A stretch of DNA of 41,652 bases from Pseudanabaena sp. M085S1SP2A07QC (GTDB lineage Bacteria; Cyanobacteriota; Cyanobacteriia; Pseudanabaenales; Pseudanabaenaceae). The position numbers and the translations under genes are program-made. Positions 16,581 through 25,817 of the stretch are shown here, piece after piece (the stretch's first letter is position 1; each line of letters begins with the position of its first letter). The stretch is taken from positions 1 through 41,652 of the forward strand of contig JADBWK010000054.1 of NCBI GenBank assembly GCA_020404895.1, given 5' to 3'. The notes beneath the pieces were generated by a model. The model did not search any database and had not been told where the DNA came from. It saw nothing but the letters and a program-made list of their open reading frames with translations.

Positions 16581-18854
16581 ATGGCGATTAGATATCGACT
16601 AAAAAATAGCTTGTGGAAATGGCGCGGGATTGCGATCGCAGCGCCGACAATTTCCCTATTGGTGATCGGTTTACGGCTGATTGGGGCGCTTGAGTCGCTC
16701 GAATTAGCCATGCTCGATCAGTTTTTTCGATGGCGATCGCCTGAACCCGCAGATCATCGGATTGTGATTATAGGCATTGATGAAGCTGATATCCGTCAAT
16801 ATCAATGGCCAATTGATGACGCTTTATTGACTAAATTGTTAGATAAAATCCGACAACAAAAACCGCGTGCGATCGGCTTAGATCTAGCCCGTGACAAGAC
16901 AGATAGTGCTAGCTATCCACAATTAGAAAAACTATTTAAGACTACTTCTAATTTGATAGGAGCTTATAAAACATCTGATTTAGTTACGTCAAATTTCTCA
17001 GTTTCAGACATTAAACCTCCGCCTGCGCTTGCCCAACTCGATCAAATTGGAGCAGTCAATCTTGTCCATGATGGAGATGGTCGTCTTCGCCGAGGTTTAC
17101 TATCCTTGAGTTTACCTGACGGCAAAGTGGGACTTAGTTTTGGCTTGCAGCTAGCCTTACTCTATCTTGATGGCGAAAAAACTGTTCCCATAGAGAAAAT
17201 TGAACAGGCTCTAAATCCACCAAAGTTAAGAGCTAATGATGGCAGTTATCATCAAATTGATGTGGGTGGACATCAATTTATAATTAACTATCGTCGATCG
17301 CTTCAGGGTTTTCAGACTGTGCGAATGGCGTACGTATTGGACGGGAAAATAGCGCCAGATTTATTCCGTGATCGCATCGTGATGATAGGTGTCACCGCTG
17401 TAAGTCTTCGTGATTGGTTCTTCACTCCTCTCGATGGTGGACTTGGAAGTACCAGAATTTTGACTTCAGGCGTAGAAGTTCATGCCCAAATAGTTAGTCA
17501 TATTCTTGGCAGCACTCTTGATAGCAGAGCAACAATTCAGTCATGGGAAGAGCATTGGGAATGGCTATGGATTTTTGGTTGGGCGCTAGCTGGCTCGACC
17601 TTGATTTGGCAATGGCGCAATGTCAACGCTAAGGATCAAAAGATCCAGCTACTAATAGTGCGATCGCTGAGCATATTAGTCTTAGCAGTAAGTTTATTTG
17701 CATCCTGCTTTATTACTTTCATCTATGGCTGGTGGATACCCTTTGTCCCTGCGGCGATCGCTTTTTTTGGTAGCGGTATAGTTGTGACTAGCTATTTAGC
17801 AATTACGGCGGCGCAAATTCGTACTTACTTTAGCCGCTATTTGACAGATGCCGTTGTAAAAAGTCTATTGGAAACGCCTGAGGGTCTAAAGCTAGGCGGA
17901 GATCGACGCAAAGTTACAATTCTCATGTGTGACCTGCGCGGCTTTTCCACTATTTCTGAAAAGCTTCCGCCCGAAAAAGTTGTGGAAATTCTCAATGTTT
18001 TCCTTGGCACAATGACCGAGGCGATCGCGACTTATCAAGGCACGATTGATGAATTTATTGGCGATGCGATTTTGGTGTTATTTGGTGCGCCGATCTATCG
18101 TGAAGATGATGCGGCGCGGGCAGTGGCTAGTGCGATCGCTATGCAATTAGCCATGCGATCAGTGAATGAGAAACTCACTCAACAGCAACTGCCTGAAATC
18201 GCGATGGGAATCGGTATTAATACAGGTGAAGTCGTGGCTGGTAATATCGGTTCTCAATCTCGCGCTAAATATGCTGTAGTTGGTAATCATGTGAATCTCA
18301 CAGCGCGGATTGAATCTTATACTGTGGGAGGACAAATTTTAATTTCGGAATCTACTTACAAGGAAATTGAAGACATCGCTAAGATCAACGGCTCGATGGA
18401 AGTAGAACCTAAAGGCGTATCACATCCAATTTCCATCTACGATATTTGTGGTCTTGGTGGAATATACAATCTAGAACTTCCTTCTCTCAGCGATTCCTTG
18501 CAATTGTTGCCGATTCCAATTCCAATCACCTATCGCATTTTAGAAGAGAAGCATCTAGGTACAGAAATGTTTGAAGGTGAGCTAAAGCAGCTATCTCCAT
18601 ATGGAGCCGAGATTGTCTCTGATCACGATATTCCTGAATTAACTAATCTCAAACTACATCTCCAGATCAATGACCAAGCCCAACAGCTAGAGATCGAAGG
18701 TGAAATATATGCCAAAGTTTTAAATCATCAGCAACCTAGTCAAATAGTTTTAGAACAAGTATCGCTATCTCGATATACTAAAACAATTTATGTGCATTTC
18801 ACTACTGTACCAAATAATCTCAAAGATTGGATTAGTCAGAAAACAAATGTATAG
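16581..18854 (+). CDS. CHASE2-domain class III nucleotide cyclase with PilZ-like tail
   Basis: 757 residues from the ATG at 16581. An N-terminal membrane helix (~15-35) is followed by an extracytoplasmic CHASE2 sensor (~40-330; RIVIIGIDEADIRQYQWP, RAIGLDLARD, DRIVMIGVTAVSLRDWF), three helices (~335-415) and a cytoplasmic class III cyclase domain (~440-620). Metal Asp residues are D451 (CDLRGF) and D495 (FIGDA); transition-state residues are N572 and R576 (VNLTAR). The purine-selecting positions are E491 and A565 rather than the Lys and Thr/Asp of typical adenylate cyclases, so cGMP is possible. The last ~100 residues (LKQLSPYGAEIVSD, then beta strands) look like a degenerate PilZ domain. Probably cotranscribed with DUF928. 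Confidence 0.88.
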   Translation: MAIRYRLKNSLWKWRGIAIAAPTISLLVIGLRLIGALESLELAMLDQFFRWRSPEPADHRIVIIGIDEADIRQYQWPIDDALLTKLLDKIRQQKPRAIGLDLARDKTDSASYPQLEKLFKTTSNLIGAYKTSDLVTSNFSVSDIKPPPALAQLDQIGAVNLVHDGDGRLRRGLLSLSLPDGKVGLSFGLQLALLYLDGEKTVPIEKIEQALNPPKLRANDGSYHQIDVGGHQFIINYRRSLQGFQTVRMAYVLDGKIAPDLFRDRIVMIGVTAVSLRDWFFTPLDGGLGSTRILTSGVEVHAQIVSHILGSTLDSRATIQSWEEHWEWLWIFGWALAGSTLIWQWRNVNAKDQKIQLLIVRSLSILVLAVSLFASCFITFIYGWWIPFVPAAIAFFGSGIVVTSYLAITAAQIRTYFSRYLTDAVVKSLLETPEGLKLGGDRRKVTILMCDLRGFSTISEKLPPEKVVEILNVFLGTMTEAIATYQGTIDEFIGDAILVLFGAPIYREDDAARAVASAIAMQLAMRSVNEKLTQQQLPEIAMGIGINTGEVVAGNIGSQSRAKYAVVGNHVNLTARIESYTVGGQILISESTYKEIEDIAKINGSMEVEPKGVSHPISIYDICGLGGIYNLELPSLSDSLQLLPIPIPITYRILEEKHLGTEMFEGELKQLSPYGAEIVSDHDIPELTNLKLHLQINDQAQQLEIEGEIYAKVLNHQQPSQIVLEQVSLSRYTKTIYVHFTTVPNNLKDWISQKTNV

Positions 18855-18932
18855 CATAAGACATACAGTGCTTTTCGATCAAAAATTTCTACAAACGGCG
18901 ATCGCGACAATAGTGATGCTCATACAGACTAT

Positions 18933-18991
18933 GTAAACCCCAAAAAGCTAGTAGCGGTGTGAAGCACCGCTACTAGCTTTTTGGGGTTTAC
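18933..18991. terminator. 27-bp perfect hairpin after the cyclase gene
   Basis: The left arm 18933-18959 begins GTAAACCCCAAAAAGC; the right arm 18965-18991 is its exact complement; loop TGAAG. It lies 80 bp behind the cyclase and 88 bp before the next gene on the same strand. Terminator-like strength, but no pure T tail. Confidence 0.65.
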
Positions 18992-19078
18992 GCTGTTTTG
19001 CTTGGGAATATTTGTGAAACAAAGAGTTAGACTGTTCATAGCACCTTTACTCATTTTCGCAAAGTCAAATTTTGCCCT

Positions 19079-21127
19079 ATGCCCAATCGTCTCGCCCAAT
19101 CGCAAAGTCTCTATCTCCGTAAACACGCTGATAACCCGATTGATTGGTATCCTTGGGGCGATGAAGCATTAGAAAAAGCGAGAACTGAAAACAAGCCAAT
19201 TTTTTTGTCAATTGGTTACTCTAGCTGCCATTGGTGCACTGTAATGGAGCATGAAGCTTTTTCGGACACAGTAATTGCGGACTACATGAACGATCGCTTT
19301 GTGGCGATTAAAGTTGATCGCGAGGAGCGCCCTGACCTTGACAGCATCTATCTACAATCGGTGCAGATTATGGGTGAAAGTGGTGGCTGGCCCCTAAATT
19401 TGTTTCTAGCTCCCGATGATTTGGTTCCATTCTATGGTGGGACATACTTTCCGATTGAGCCACGCTATGGACGACCGGGGTTCTTGCGAGTACTGCAATC
19501 AATTCTAGAAATCTATCATGATCGCAATCAAGATATTCAAGATTATAAAGAGCAAATAGTTCGTAATCTGCACCAAGTTAATAAACACACGCCCGTACCA
19601 ATCATTAACGATGAAGTATTGGCAAATGGAATTGCTAAATGCGCAGAAGTCGTCACTAATCGCGATTATGGAACTTGTTTCCCGATGATTCCCTATGCCA
19701 ATTTTTTGTTAAGAGCGAGTCGTTTTGAATCTCTAAATCCTGAATCGAGCGACAATATCCTCAAAGATAAGACCCAACAGCGTGGTTTGTCTTTGGCTCT
19801 TGGCGGTATCTTTGACCATGTGGCGGGCGGATGGCATCGCTATACTGTCGATCATACTTGGACAGTACCCCACTTTGAGAAGATGCTCTATGACAATGGC
19901 TTGATCATGGAATATCTAGCTAATCTCTGGATATCAGGATTGAAAGAACCTGCGATCTCAAGGAGTTGTGAGCTAACTGCCACATGGCTCCAGCGCGAAA
20001 TGCTAGCCGAAGAAGGATGTTTTTATGCTTCACAGGATGCGGACAGTGAAGGAAGAGAAGGAAAGTTTTGGGTATGGAGCTTTTCGGAACTCAAAAAGAG
20101 TTTTAGTACGGCTGAACTTGACTTATTAGTTCAAGAATTTACGATTTCTGTCGCTGGGAACTTTGAGGAAACAAATGTTTTGCAACGCAAAAAAAATGGT
20201 GAACTATCTCCAGAGGTTGAAGCTTGTCTAACTAAATTATTTCGCCTCCGTTATGGCGAATATTCTCGCCCTACGGATGCGTTTCCTGTGGCTCGAAGTC
20301 AAGCGGATATTCGCGAAATTGATTGGGAAGGACGTGTACCACCTGTGACTGATACCAAGGCAATAACAGCTTGGAATGCTCTGATGATTTCAGGCTTGGC
20401 AAATGCCTATCGTGCTTTTCAAAAGCCTATTTATAAACAACTCGCAGTCAATGCAGCTAAGTTCATTCTCGAAAATCAATGGATTGAAGGGCGTTTACAA
20501 CGGATTAATTATGAAGGTCAAGCAGCCGTAGTAGCCCAATCAGAAGACTATGCCTTCTTGATTAAAGCGCTTCTCGATATGCATCAAGCCATTCCAGAAG
20601 AGGCAAATTTTTATTTGCAACAAGCGATCGCTATTCAAGCTGAATTTGATCGCGATTTCTGGGATGCTCTATCTGGTGGTTATTTCAATACTACTAGCGA
20701 ATCTAGCCAGCATTTGCTCTTACGGGAACGCAACTATCAAGATAATGCTACGCCTTCACCTAATGGAATTGCGATCGCGAATCTTGTTCGTATTGCTAGT
20801 GTGACGAAGAAGTTAGAATATCTAGATCGTGCTGAGTTGGCTCTCAAACGCTTCGGTCATGTAATTACGAATAGTCCTGTAGCTTGCCCTAGTTTATTAG
20901 CTGCCTTTGACTGGTTCCGCAATCACACCCTTGTCCGTACTCTGCCTACGCAGTATGAATATTTCAACCGTCAATATCTGCCTGCGGTGATGTTACGCCT
21001 TGATAAACATTTGCCGAATCCTGACGCGATCGCGATCGTTTGTCAGGGCTTTGCCTGTCTGGAGCCTGCCATGAGTATAGAAATATGCGATCGGCAGCTA
21101 TTGCGAAGTACAACGAGGGTCAAATAA
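19079..21127 (+). CDS. Thioredoxin-domain protein, YyaL/DUF255 (SSP411) family
   Basis: A 682-residue protein. N-terminal DUF255 thioredoxin-fold domain: [17 protein letters not shown], then C50-H-W-C53 ([17 protein letters not shown]), [24 protein letters not shown] and PFYGGTYFP. The remainder is an (alpha/alpha)6 barrel like N-acylglucosamine epimerases ([59 protein letters not shown]). The family is conserved from bacteria to animals (SPATA20) and lacks an assigned reaction; sugar binding or redox roles have been proposed. Two bp before the next start, so an operon with it. Confidence 0.92.
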   Translation: MPNRLAQSQSLYLRKHADNPIDWYPWGDEALEKARTENKPIFLSIGYSSCHWCTVMEHEAFSDTVIADYMNDRFVAIKVDREERPDLDSIYLQSVQIMGESGGWPLNLFLAPDDLVPFYGGTYFPIEPRYGRPGFLRVLQSILEIYHDRNQDIQDYKEQIVRNLHQVNKHTPVPIINDEVLANGIAKCAEVVTNRDYGTCFPMIPYANFLLRASRFESLNPESSDNILKDKTQQRGLSLALGGIFDHVAGGWHRYTVDHTWTVPHFEKMLYDNGLIMEYLANLWISGLKEPAISRSCELTATWLQREMLAEEGCFYASQDADSEGREGKFWVWSFSELKKSFSTAELDLLVQEFTISVAGNFEETNVLQRKKNGELSPEVEACLTKLFRLRYGEYSRPTDAFPVARSQADIREIDWEGRVPPVTDTKAITAWNALMISGLANAYRAFQKPIYKQLAVNAAKFILENQWIEGRLQRINYEGQAAVVAQSEDYAFLIKALLDMHQAIPEEANFYLQQAIAIQAEFDRDFWDALSGGYFNTTSESSQHLLLRERNYQDNATPSPNGIAIANLVRIASVTKKLEYLDRAELALKRFGHVITNSPVACPSLLAAFDWFRNHTLVRTLPTQYEYFNRQYLPAVMLRLDKHLPNPDAIAIVCQGFACLEPAMSIEICDRQLLRSTTRVK

Positions 21128-21128
21128 A

Positions 21129-21527
21129 ATGACTGATAAATATTCAACTGACGAATTTAAAACCGATCAAATTGTTTGTATTGATTCCTCGAAAGATAGG
21201 CTAAGTGGGAGTTTACACCTATTTGCAGAGGTGATCGACAATATTTCTATCTCATCACGCTGTTGGGCTAGACCACTCGCGATCGCTAGATCTAACCCCG
21301 AAAGTTTTGAATTAGAATTTTTGCATGACCTCCGCGATACATCTCAATTGATCTTACCAACAAACTTTTTTCGCTATGCTTTAGATACAGAAGTTATCCC
21401 TCTTCTTTCCAAATTATATAATCCAACCAAGGAATGGAAACGAGCAACAAATGCTCAAAGAGTATTGTATCAATTCATCTCTGATCTCTACCAATTACAA
21501 GAATTAGAACGAAGAAAAACAAATTGA
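21129..21527 (+). CDS. Conserved cyanobacterial hypothetical protein
   Basis: 132 residues, starting 2 bp after the DUF255 gene and so translated from the same mRNA. No known domain. Visible features: a central CWARPLAIARSNPESFELEFLHDLR segment, then SQLILPTNFFRYALDTEVIPLLSKLY, and a charged helical end (FISDLYQLQELERRK). I recall similar short proteins in other cyanobacteria with the W-A-R-P-L and LP-N-FR-ALD-E-I-PL patterns, function unknown. No signal peptide or membrane segment; probably cytosolic. Confidence 0.75.
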   Translation: MTDKYSTDEFKTDQIVCIDSSKDRLSGSLHLFAEVIDNISISSRCWARPLAIARSNPESFELEFLHDLRDTSQLILPTNFFRYALDTEVIPLLSKLYNPTKEWKRATNAQRVLYQFISDLYQLQELERRKTN

Positions 21528-21594
21528 GCATTACTTTTTTATTGCACTTCGTACAACAGCTTCCATAGCGCTTGGTCAACTACACCTGATTAAA

Positions 21595-21717
21595 TTAAAT
21601 CTTTTTGACATTGTACATATCCTCCTTACTCTTTTCGATTTCGACGAGACATAAAAGCAATTCATCTCGTTCTAAAGATTGCAGATTTTGTTGATACTTA
21701 TTTTCGGTATTGTCCAT
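21595..21717 (-). CDS. Possible 40-residue small protein
   Basis: An open frame from the ATG at 21717 to the TAA at 21595 encodes a charged peptide (begins MDNTENKYQQNLQSLERDE, ends NVKKI). No convincing ribosome binding site precedes it, and no family is recognised. It stands in the 470-bp gap 21528-21997 beside a MITE and may be a relic. The rest of the gap contains the MITE, a hairpin and no other gene I can support. Confidence 0.3.
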   Translation of the reverse strand: MDNTENKYQQNLQSLERDELLLCLVEIEKSKEDMYNVKKI

Positions 21718-21756
21718 AGTAGTTAAATTGATTTTGTCTATTAATTTCAACTAAAT

Positions 21757-21849
21757 TAGGACTTACGCAAAAACGCCCTGAAAGCCTCATTTTGCCGTAG
21801 GGGCAATTCATGAATTGCCCCTACGGCTCGTTCTTTTGCGTAAGTCCTA
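21757..21849 (-). mobile_element. 93-bp MITE, copy 2 (inverted)
   Basis: Reverse complement of copy 1 with a single base difference. Flanked by the direct repeat TAAAT at 21752-21756 and 21850-21854, an independent 5-bp target duplication. Same terminal repeats and central palindrome. Confidence 0.92.
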
Positions 21850-21954
21850 TAAATACATCGAAGCCAACCATTAAGAATTCACCTTAATGTCGATGAATCA
21901 AGGGCGAAAATCTTTAGAGAAAGCACTAAATGCATCAACCCTGTAAGGGTTTTA

Positions 21955-21987
21955 AAAAGACAAAATGGCGTAGCCATTTTGTCTTTT
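21955..21987. terminator. Terminator, 15-bp stem
   Basis: AAAAGACAAAATGGC (21955-21969), loop GTA, exact complement 21973-21987. It is immediately 3' of the minus-strand helicase gene, with an A-run that becomes a U-tail on that strand. Confidence 0.8.
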
Positions 21988-21997
21988 GGCATCACTT

Positions 21998-23602
21998 CTA
22001 TCGGTAGTTAGGAGGACGTTTATATTTGTGAGAGACATCCATTTGTTTCTGCTTGGGAGGGAACCATGATCGCCAAACCCAGACGAGGATGCTTTCGAGT
22101 AGCTCAGCTAGCTCGAAAGCAGCTTTGCTTACTTTTTGGATCGGTGATAGCTGGCGAGGAGGACGGCGAGATGGACTCGTTGAGGATGTTCTTGGAGATG
22201 ATTTTAGCGATGCTTTTGAGGCGATTGGGCGGGTTGGGGTAGAACGGCGATCGCGGTTGGGATTGATTTGATTAGAGTTTGATGGCGATCTGGAAACATT
22301 TCTGGATTGGGTTGGCTGGCTGTATGCTTGTTGAGCTAGACGAGTTTCGAGTTCAGCATGGGTAGGAAGACTGAAAAAATCGGCATCTGTTTCGTAAATT
22401 TCGACGCGACGTTTGGGCAAACTTGGCAAATCGACTTGAGGTTTGGGAATATCAGTGATGGATAGTTCGATCTGTTCGATTAATGGCTCGCTCACGGGTT
22501 CAATTTCAGGAATTTCTTCTTCTAATCCCTGTAATGTCCAATTTCGTTCGGCCTTCGCTCCACCTAAGCGCAAGCAATTACCCGCATGGTCAAGAATTAA
22601 TGCTTTGCGACCACCTTTGGGGCGTAGCCCACGACCGAGCATTTGCAGATGTAAAGCGACGGATTTGGTAGGACGACATAGTTGAATTACTTCGATTTCG
22701 GGAACATCAAAGCCTTCAGTGAACAAATTGACATTGCAGAGTACGAGGGTCTGACCAGCACGAAAACGCTCAAGGATAGCTTTACGCTCTTTGGTTGCAG
22801 TTTCGCCATCGATATGTTCGGCGGCAATGCCTGCGGTGCGATAACGCTCTGCGATCGCTTTGGAATGGTCTAGGTTAATCGCAAATACGACACAACGTTT
22901 TTGATGGGCATGCCGCAAATATGCATCCACGGCACAACCTGCCACATAGCGGCGATCGATGCGCTCAGCTAGGTCAGCGGAATTAAAATCTCCTCCTGCA
23001 ATACGAATCCCTTGTTCTGTCGGTAAAAAGCTTTCGGGTGCAAGCACATCATAATCCGCGAGAAATCCTCTCCAAATTAATTCGGATACAGAAGGTCCCA
23101 CCACCAATGCTTCATAAAGACGATCAAATCCTCTTCCATCCAGCCGAGAAGGTGTGGCTGTCACTCCCAAAATCAATGCTTCAGGAAAATGGCGCAAAAT
23201 TGTCAGATAACTTGGTGCAAGTGAAAGGTGAGCTTCATCAATAATCACGAGGGTGATCGCACCCAAATCTACTTCTTGTTTTTCGAGTCGTTTTACCAAA
23301 GTTTGGACAGAAGCACATTGCACGGGATGCTCTAGGTGCATGGGCTGATCGGCTTTGATAATGCCAATGGGCGATCGCAGTGTTTGTTCTAGGGTTTTTC
23401 GCGCCTGCCAAAGCAATTCTTCGCGATGAACCAATAAGAGAACGCGCTGATTGCGATCGTCGAAATGTTTAGCGAGTTCGCTAAAGGTGCGTGTCTTTCC
23501 TGAACCTGTTGGCATAGCTAGCAAAATAGCTCGCTTGCCTAATCGCCAAGTTGCATAAATTTCGGAGATCACCCGCTGTTGATAGTCTCGTAGCTCGGAC
23601 AT
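21998..23602 (-). CDS. DEAD/DEAH-box helicase (SSL2/COG1061 type)
   Basis: 534 residues from the ATG at 23602 (MSELRDYQQ); a TTG four codons upstream is less likely. Superfamily 2 helicase: Q-like motif LRDYQQRVISEI, motif I MPTGSGKT, motif II IIDEAH, motif III GVTATPSR, then the C-terminal RecA domain with VNLFTEGFDVPEIE and motif VI QMLGRGLRP followed by ILDHAGN, typical of the COG1061 group acting on DNA or RNA duplexes. The last ~130 residues are rich in Ser, Arg and Pro and look disordered, ending with a short hydrophobic helix (LLESILVWVWRSWF). Monocistronic; no partner nuclease or methylase is adjacent. Confidence 0.9.
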   Translation of the reverse strand: MSELRDYQQRVISEIYATWRLGKRAILLAMPTGSGKTRTFSELAKHFDDRNQRVLLLVHREELLWQARKTLEQTLRSPIGIIKADQPMHLEHPVQCASVQTLVKRLEKQEVDLGAITLVIIDEAHLSLAPSYLTILRHFPEALILGVTATPSRLDGRGFDRLYEALVVGPSVSELIWRGFLADYDVLAPESFLPTEQGIRIAGGDFNSADLAERIDRRYVAGCAVDAYLRHAHQKRCVVFAINLDHSKAIAERYRTAGIAAEHIDGETATKERKAILERFRAGQTLVLCNVNLFTEGFDVPEIEVIQLCRPTKSVALHLQMLGRGLRPKGGRKALILDHAGNCLRLGGAKAERNWTLQGLEEEIPEIEPVSEPLIEQIELSITDIPKPQVDLPSLPKRRVEIYETDADFFSLPTHAELETRLAQQAYSQPTQSRNVSRSPSNSNQINPNRDRRSTPTRPIASKASLKSSPRTSSTSPSRRPPRQLSPIQKVSKAAFELAELLESILVWVWRSWFPPKQKQMDVSHKYKRPPNYR

Positions 23603-23709
23603 CGCACGCCTCAAAAAAATCCTTTGTATTATGCCAGAAGTTTCTCAAATCGCAGCAAAGTAATTCTTATATGGCATCCTAAAGATTGTCCATCACATAG
23701 AATCTATTC

Positions 23710-24210
23710 ATGAACAAGCATGTATCGTTAATCATTTCAGGTGGACAAACTGGTGCAGATTTGGGCGGATTGCTGGCGGCGGCAGACTTGGGCATTGCTA
23801 CGGGTGGTCTTGCACCTAAGGGCTACCGTACTGAGTTAGGTGAAAATTTGGAGCTTGCCAAGTTTGGTTTACAGGAATCCGATCGCATTGAATATGAGGT
23901 TCGCACTGTCCATAATGTCCAAGCTGCTGATGCGACGGTTATTTTTGCCGATCGCCTTCATAGTGATGGCACAAAGCTAACCATTGAGTCTTGCATCAAA
24001 TATGCAAAGCCTTATCTCATCAATCCCGATGCGCTCACCTTGCATGATTGGCTAATTGAGCAGCAAGTTAAGGTGCTAAATGTGGCGGGTAATCGGGAGT
24101 CAGTTGCTGAGGGGATAGGCGATCGCACAAGGCAAGTTGTGAGGGATGCATTGAGGCGATCTATCTCACTTGACTCAGAGTATAAATCTACGGTAGTTTG
24201 TCATTATTAG
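23710..24210 (+). CDS. YpsA-like SLOG protein (putative molybdenum carrier family)
   Basis: 166 residues. A Rossmann-like SLOG fold with the nucleotide loop SGGQTGADLGGLLAAADLG at residues 11-29, then GLAPKGYRTELGENLELAK, a conserved Asn/Asp stretch NVQAADATVIFADRLHSDGT, and VLNVAGNRES. This matches the family annotated as putative molybdenum carrier protein (cpYpsA). SLOG domains bind nucleotides or nucleotide-derived ligands; the molybdenum label rests on little evidence. The ORF begins at an ATG after a short intergenic region shared with the divergent helicase gene. Confidence 0.82.
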   Translation: MNKHVSLIISGGQTGADLGGLLAAADLGIATGGLAPKGYRTELGENLELAKFGLQESDRIEYEVRTVHNVQAADATVIFADRLHSDGTKLTIESCIKYAKPYLINPDALTLHDWLIEQQVKVLNVAGNRESVAEGIGDRTRQVVRDALRRSISLDSEYKSTVVCHY

Positions 24211-24280
24211 AATGGTTAAACCATAATTGCGTTAAAACTTTGAGCTAGATCTTAGAAAGTGCATACTTCAAAAGCTAGAT

Positions 24281-24970
24281 ATGGAATCTGAAAAAAGAAA
24301 AATTGTTGTGGTAGGAGCTAGTCGTGGGATTGGTGCAGTCGTAGCACAGCACTTTACCCAAAAAGGTGATTCTGTGTTGTCGATTTCTAGAGGTCAGCCT
24401 ATTGCAGGAAAATGGATTCAAGCAGATATTTCCACTTCAGAAGGAATCACATCAATTGTCAGTAGCATTAGTGAATCAACTGTAGATGCCCTTTTGTTTA
24501 TGGGGGGAGTTTGGGAAGACGGTGCATTTACCGATCAATATGACTTTATGACAAGCTCTGATCAAGAAACTCGCTTTGTGATAGCTGTAAATACGATTGC
24601 ACCGATTGAACTGACTAAGCAACTTGCCAAGAATCTTGCTAAATCTGACAACCCAAGAGCTATATTTATTGGCGCACTATCAGGATTGGATAACTCTCCG
24701 ACAATTGAGGTGGCTAATACAGCGTCTAAGTTTGGATTAAGAGGAGCGGCTCAGGCCTTAAAACTAGCTCTCCGTGATTACAAGATTGGTATTACGGTCA
24801 TTAACCCAAGCAATATCGCTACAGAAGAAGTAGTGGCAGATATCGAAGAGGGTAGATTTACAGCACAAGTTCCAATTCCACTTACAGATATAATCTCTGC
24901 GATTGAATGGATTTTAACACTTTCAAATGCTGTGGATATTGGGGAGATAAATATGTATCAGAAAGGTTGA
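24281..24970 (+). CDS. SDR-fold protein lacking the catalytic Tyr
   Basis: 229 residues of the short-chain dehydrogenase/reductase fold. The cofactor loop VVGASRGIGAVVAQHF is near residues 9-24, and NTIAPIELTKQLAKNL supplies the structural Asn region. The active-site segment reads IEVANTASKFGLRG: Lys150 is kept, but the YxxxK Tyr is Asn146, with Ser134 upstream. A classical hydride transfer is therefore doubtful; a binding or sensory role, or a non-canonical reaction, is possible. Length is slightly short for the family (~250). It follows the YpsA-like gene by 70 bp on the same strand. Confidence 0.8.
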   Translation: MESEKRKIVVVGASRGIGAVVAQHFTQKGDSVLSISRGQPIAGKWIQADISTSEGITSIVSSISESTVDALLFMGGVWEDGAFTDQYDFMTSSDQETRFVIAVNTIAPIELTKQLAKNLAKSDNPRAIFIGALSGLDNSPTIEVANTASKFGLRGAAQALKLALRDYKIGITVINPSNIATEEVVADIEEGRFTAQVPIPLTDIISAIEWILTLSNAVDIGEINMYQKG

Positions 24971-25066
24971 TCAAGAAATATTTCAAACAGATAATAGGTT
25001 ACAAATGTTGCCTAGAAATCACATCTGACAATAATAGCGATCGCCTTTAGGAGATAGATTGTTAAT

Positions 25067-25107
25067 GCGATCGCTTATTAATCACGACTCACAGGAATAG
25101 CGATCGC
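25067..25107. repeat. HIP1-bounded 41-bp repeat, type 2, copy 1
   Basis: GCGATCGC at 25067-25074 and 25100-25107 enclose a core containing AATCACGACTCA. The same core and the same 33-bp octamer spacing recur at 25818-25858, so the pair brackets the RelE-type toxin-antitoxin operon. A third octamer stands at 25037-25044. Confidence 0.65.
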
Positions 25108-25157
25108 CTTTTCTAACACTTCAGAATGTCCAAAGTTCTATTCTCTAATTCTGGATT

Positions 25158-25499
25158 TTAATCATCATCTCTATCTGCCTCTGATTCATCTAGCAGCCCT
25201 AATCTCAATAGCTTTTTGGCAAGAGCATATACATCCTGTTTACTGCCATCTTTCCGAATTCCCAAAGCTACAATCATCACAGTGACTTGAGCTTGCTCGA
25301 TCACGTAAATGATGCGGTATCTTTGTCCGACAGCCCGCACACTGTAATAACCATCTAGTTCACCGAGTAGTGGTTTACCCTGCATTTCGGAAGACTCTTT
25401 GAGCTTATCGATGCGATCGCTAATTTTTTGACGGATGCGGCGATCGCTGATTTCCCTTAATAAATTTATAGCTATAGGCTGAATGACGATGCGATACAT
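25158..25499 (-). CDS. RelE/ParE-superfamily toxin
   Basis: 113 residues. RelE-fold signature: YRIVIQPIAINLLREI, a two-helix hairpin with RRIRQKISDRIDKLKE, the strand block GKPLLGELDGYYSVRAVGQRYRIIY and the closing VMIVALGIRKDG. Family members are ribosome-dependent mRNA endonucleases or gyrase inhibitors; which applies here cannot be read from the sequence. The acidic tail (DESEADRDDD) is longer than usual. The ATG overlaps the antitoxin stop by 1 nt (TAATG read 5'-3' on the minus strand), so translation is coupled. Confidence 0.85.
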   Translation of the reverse strand: MYRIVIQPIAINLLREISDRRIRQKISDRIDKLKESSEMQGKPLLGELDGYYSVRAVGQRYRIIYVIEQAQVTVMIVALGIRKDGSKQDVYALAKKLLRLGLLDESEADRDDD

Positions 25500-25768
25500 T
25501 ACAAATCCAATTCACGTTTGGCTAATTCCCAATCTATTCCTTGTGCTGATTTTGCCTCGTTAATACCTTGACGCAAATTAGCCATAAGGTTCGCGTCACC
25601 AAGTATTTCTAAAGTTTCGAGTATTGCTTCGTAATGTTGCCATGTCATCAAAGCTAGAACGGGCTTGCCTCTGCGGGTAATTGCAAGTGTTCCGCCTTGC
25701 TGGGTGAGTTTTTCAGGTAATGAGGTTAACTCATGTCTTGCTTCTGTAATCGGAATATTGGACAACAT
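25499..25768 (-). CDS. Phd/YefM-family antitoxin
   Basis: About 89 residues from the ATG at 25768 (MLSNIPITEARHELTSL); upstream in-frame starts would add a segment without family similarity. The N-terminal DNA-binding part TEARHELTSLPEKL, LAITRRGKPVLALMTWQHYEAI and the C-terminal acidic, flexible neutralising part are typical of Phd/YefM antitoxins, which repress their own operon and bind the toxin. It is the first gene of the toxin-antitoxin operon. Confidence 0.85.
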   Translation of the reverse strand: MLSNIPITEARHELTSLPEKLTQQGGTLAITRRGKPVLALMTWQHYEAILETLEILGDANLMANLRQGINEAKSAQGIDWELAKRELDL

Positions 25769-25817
25769 TATTTTTGAACCCATCTGTACATCTAAGTGTA
25801 CATCTAAATCATAAAAA

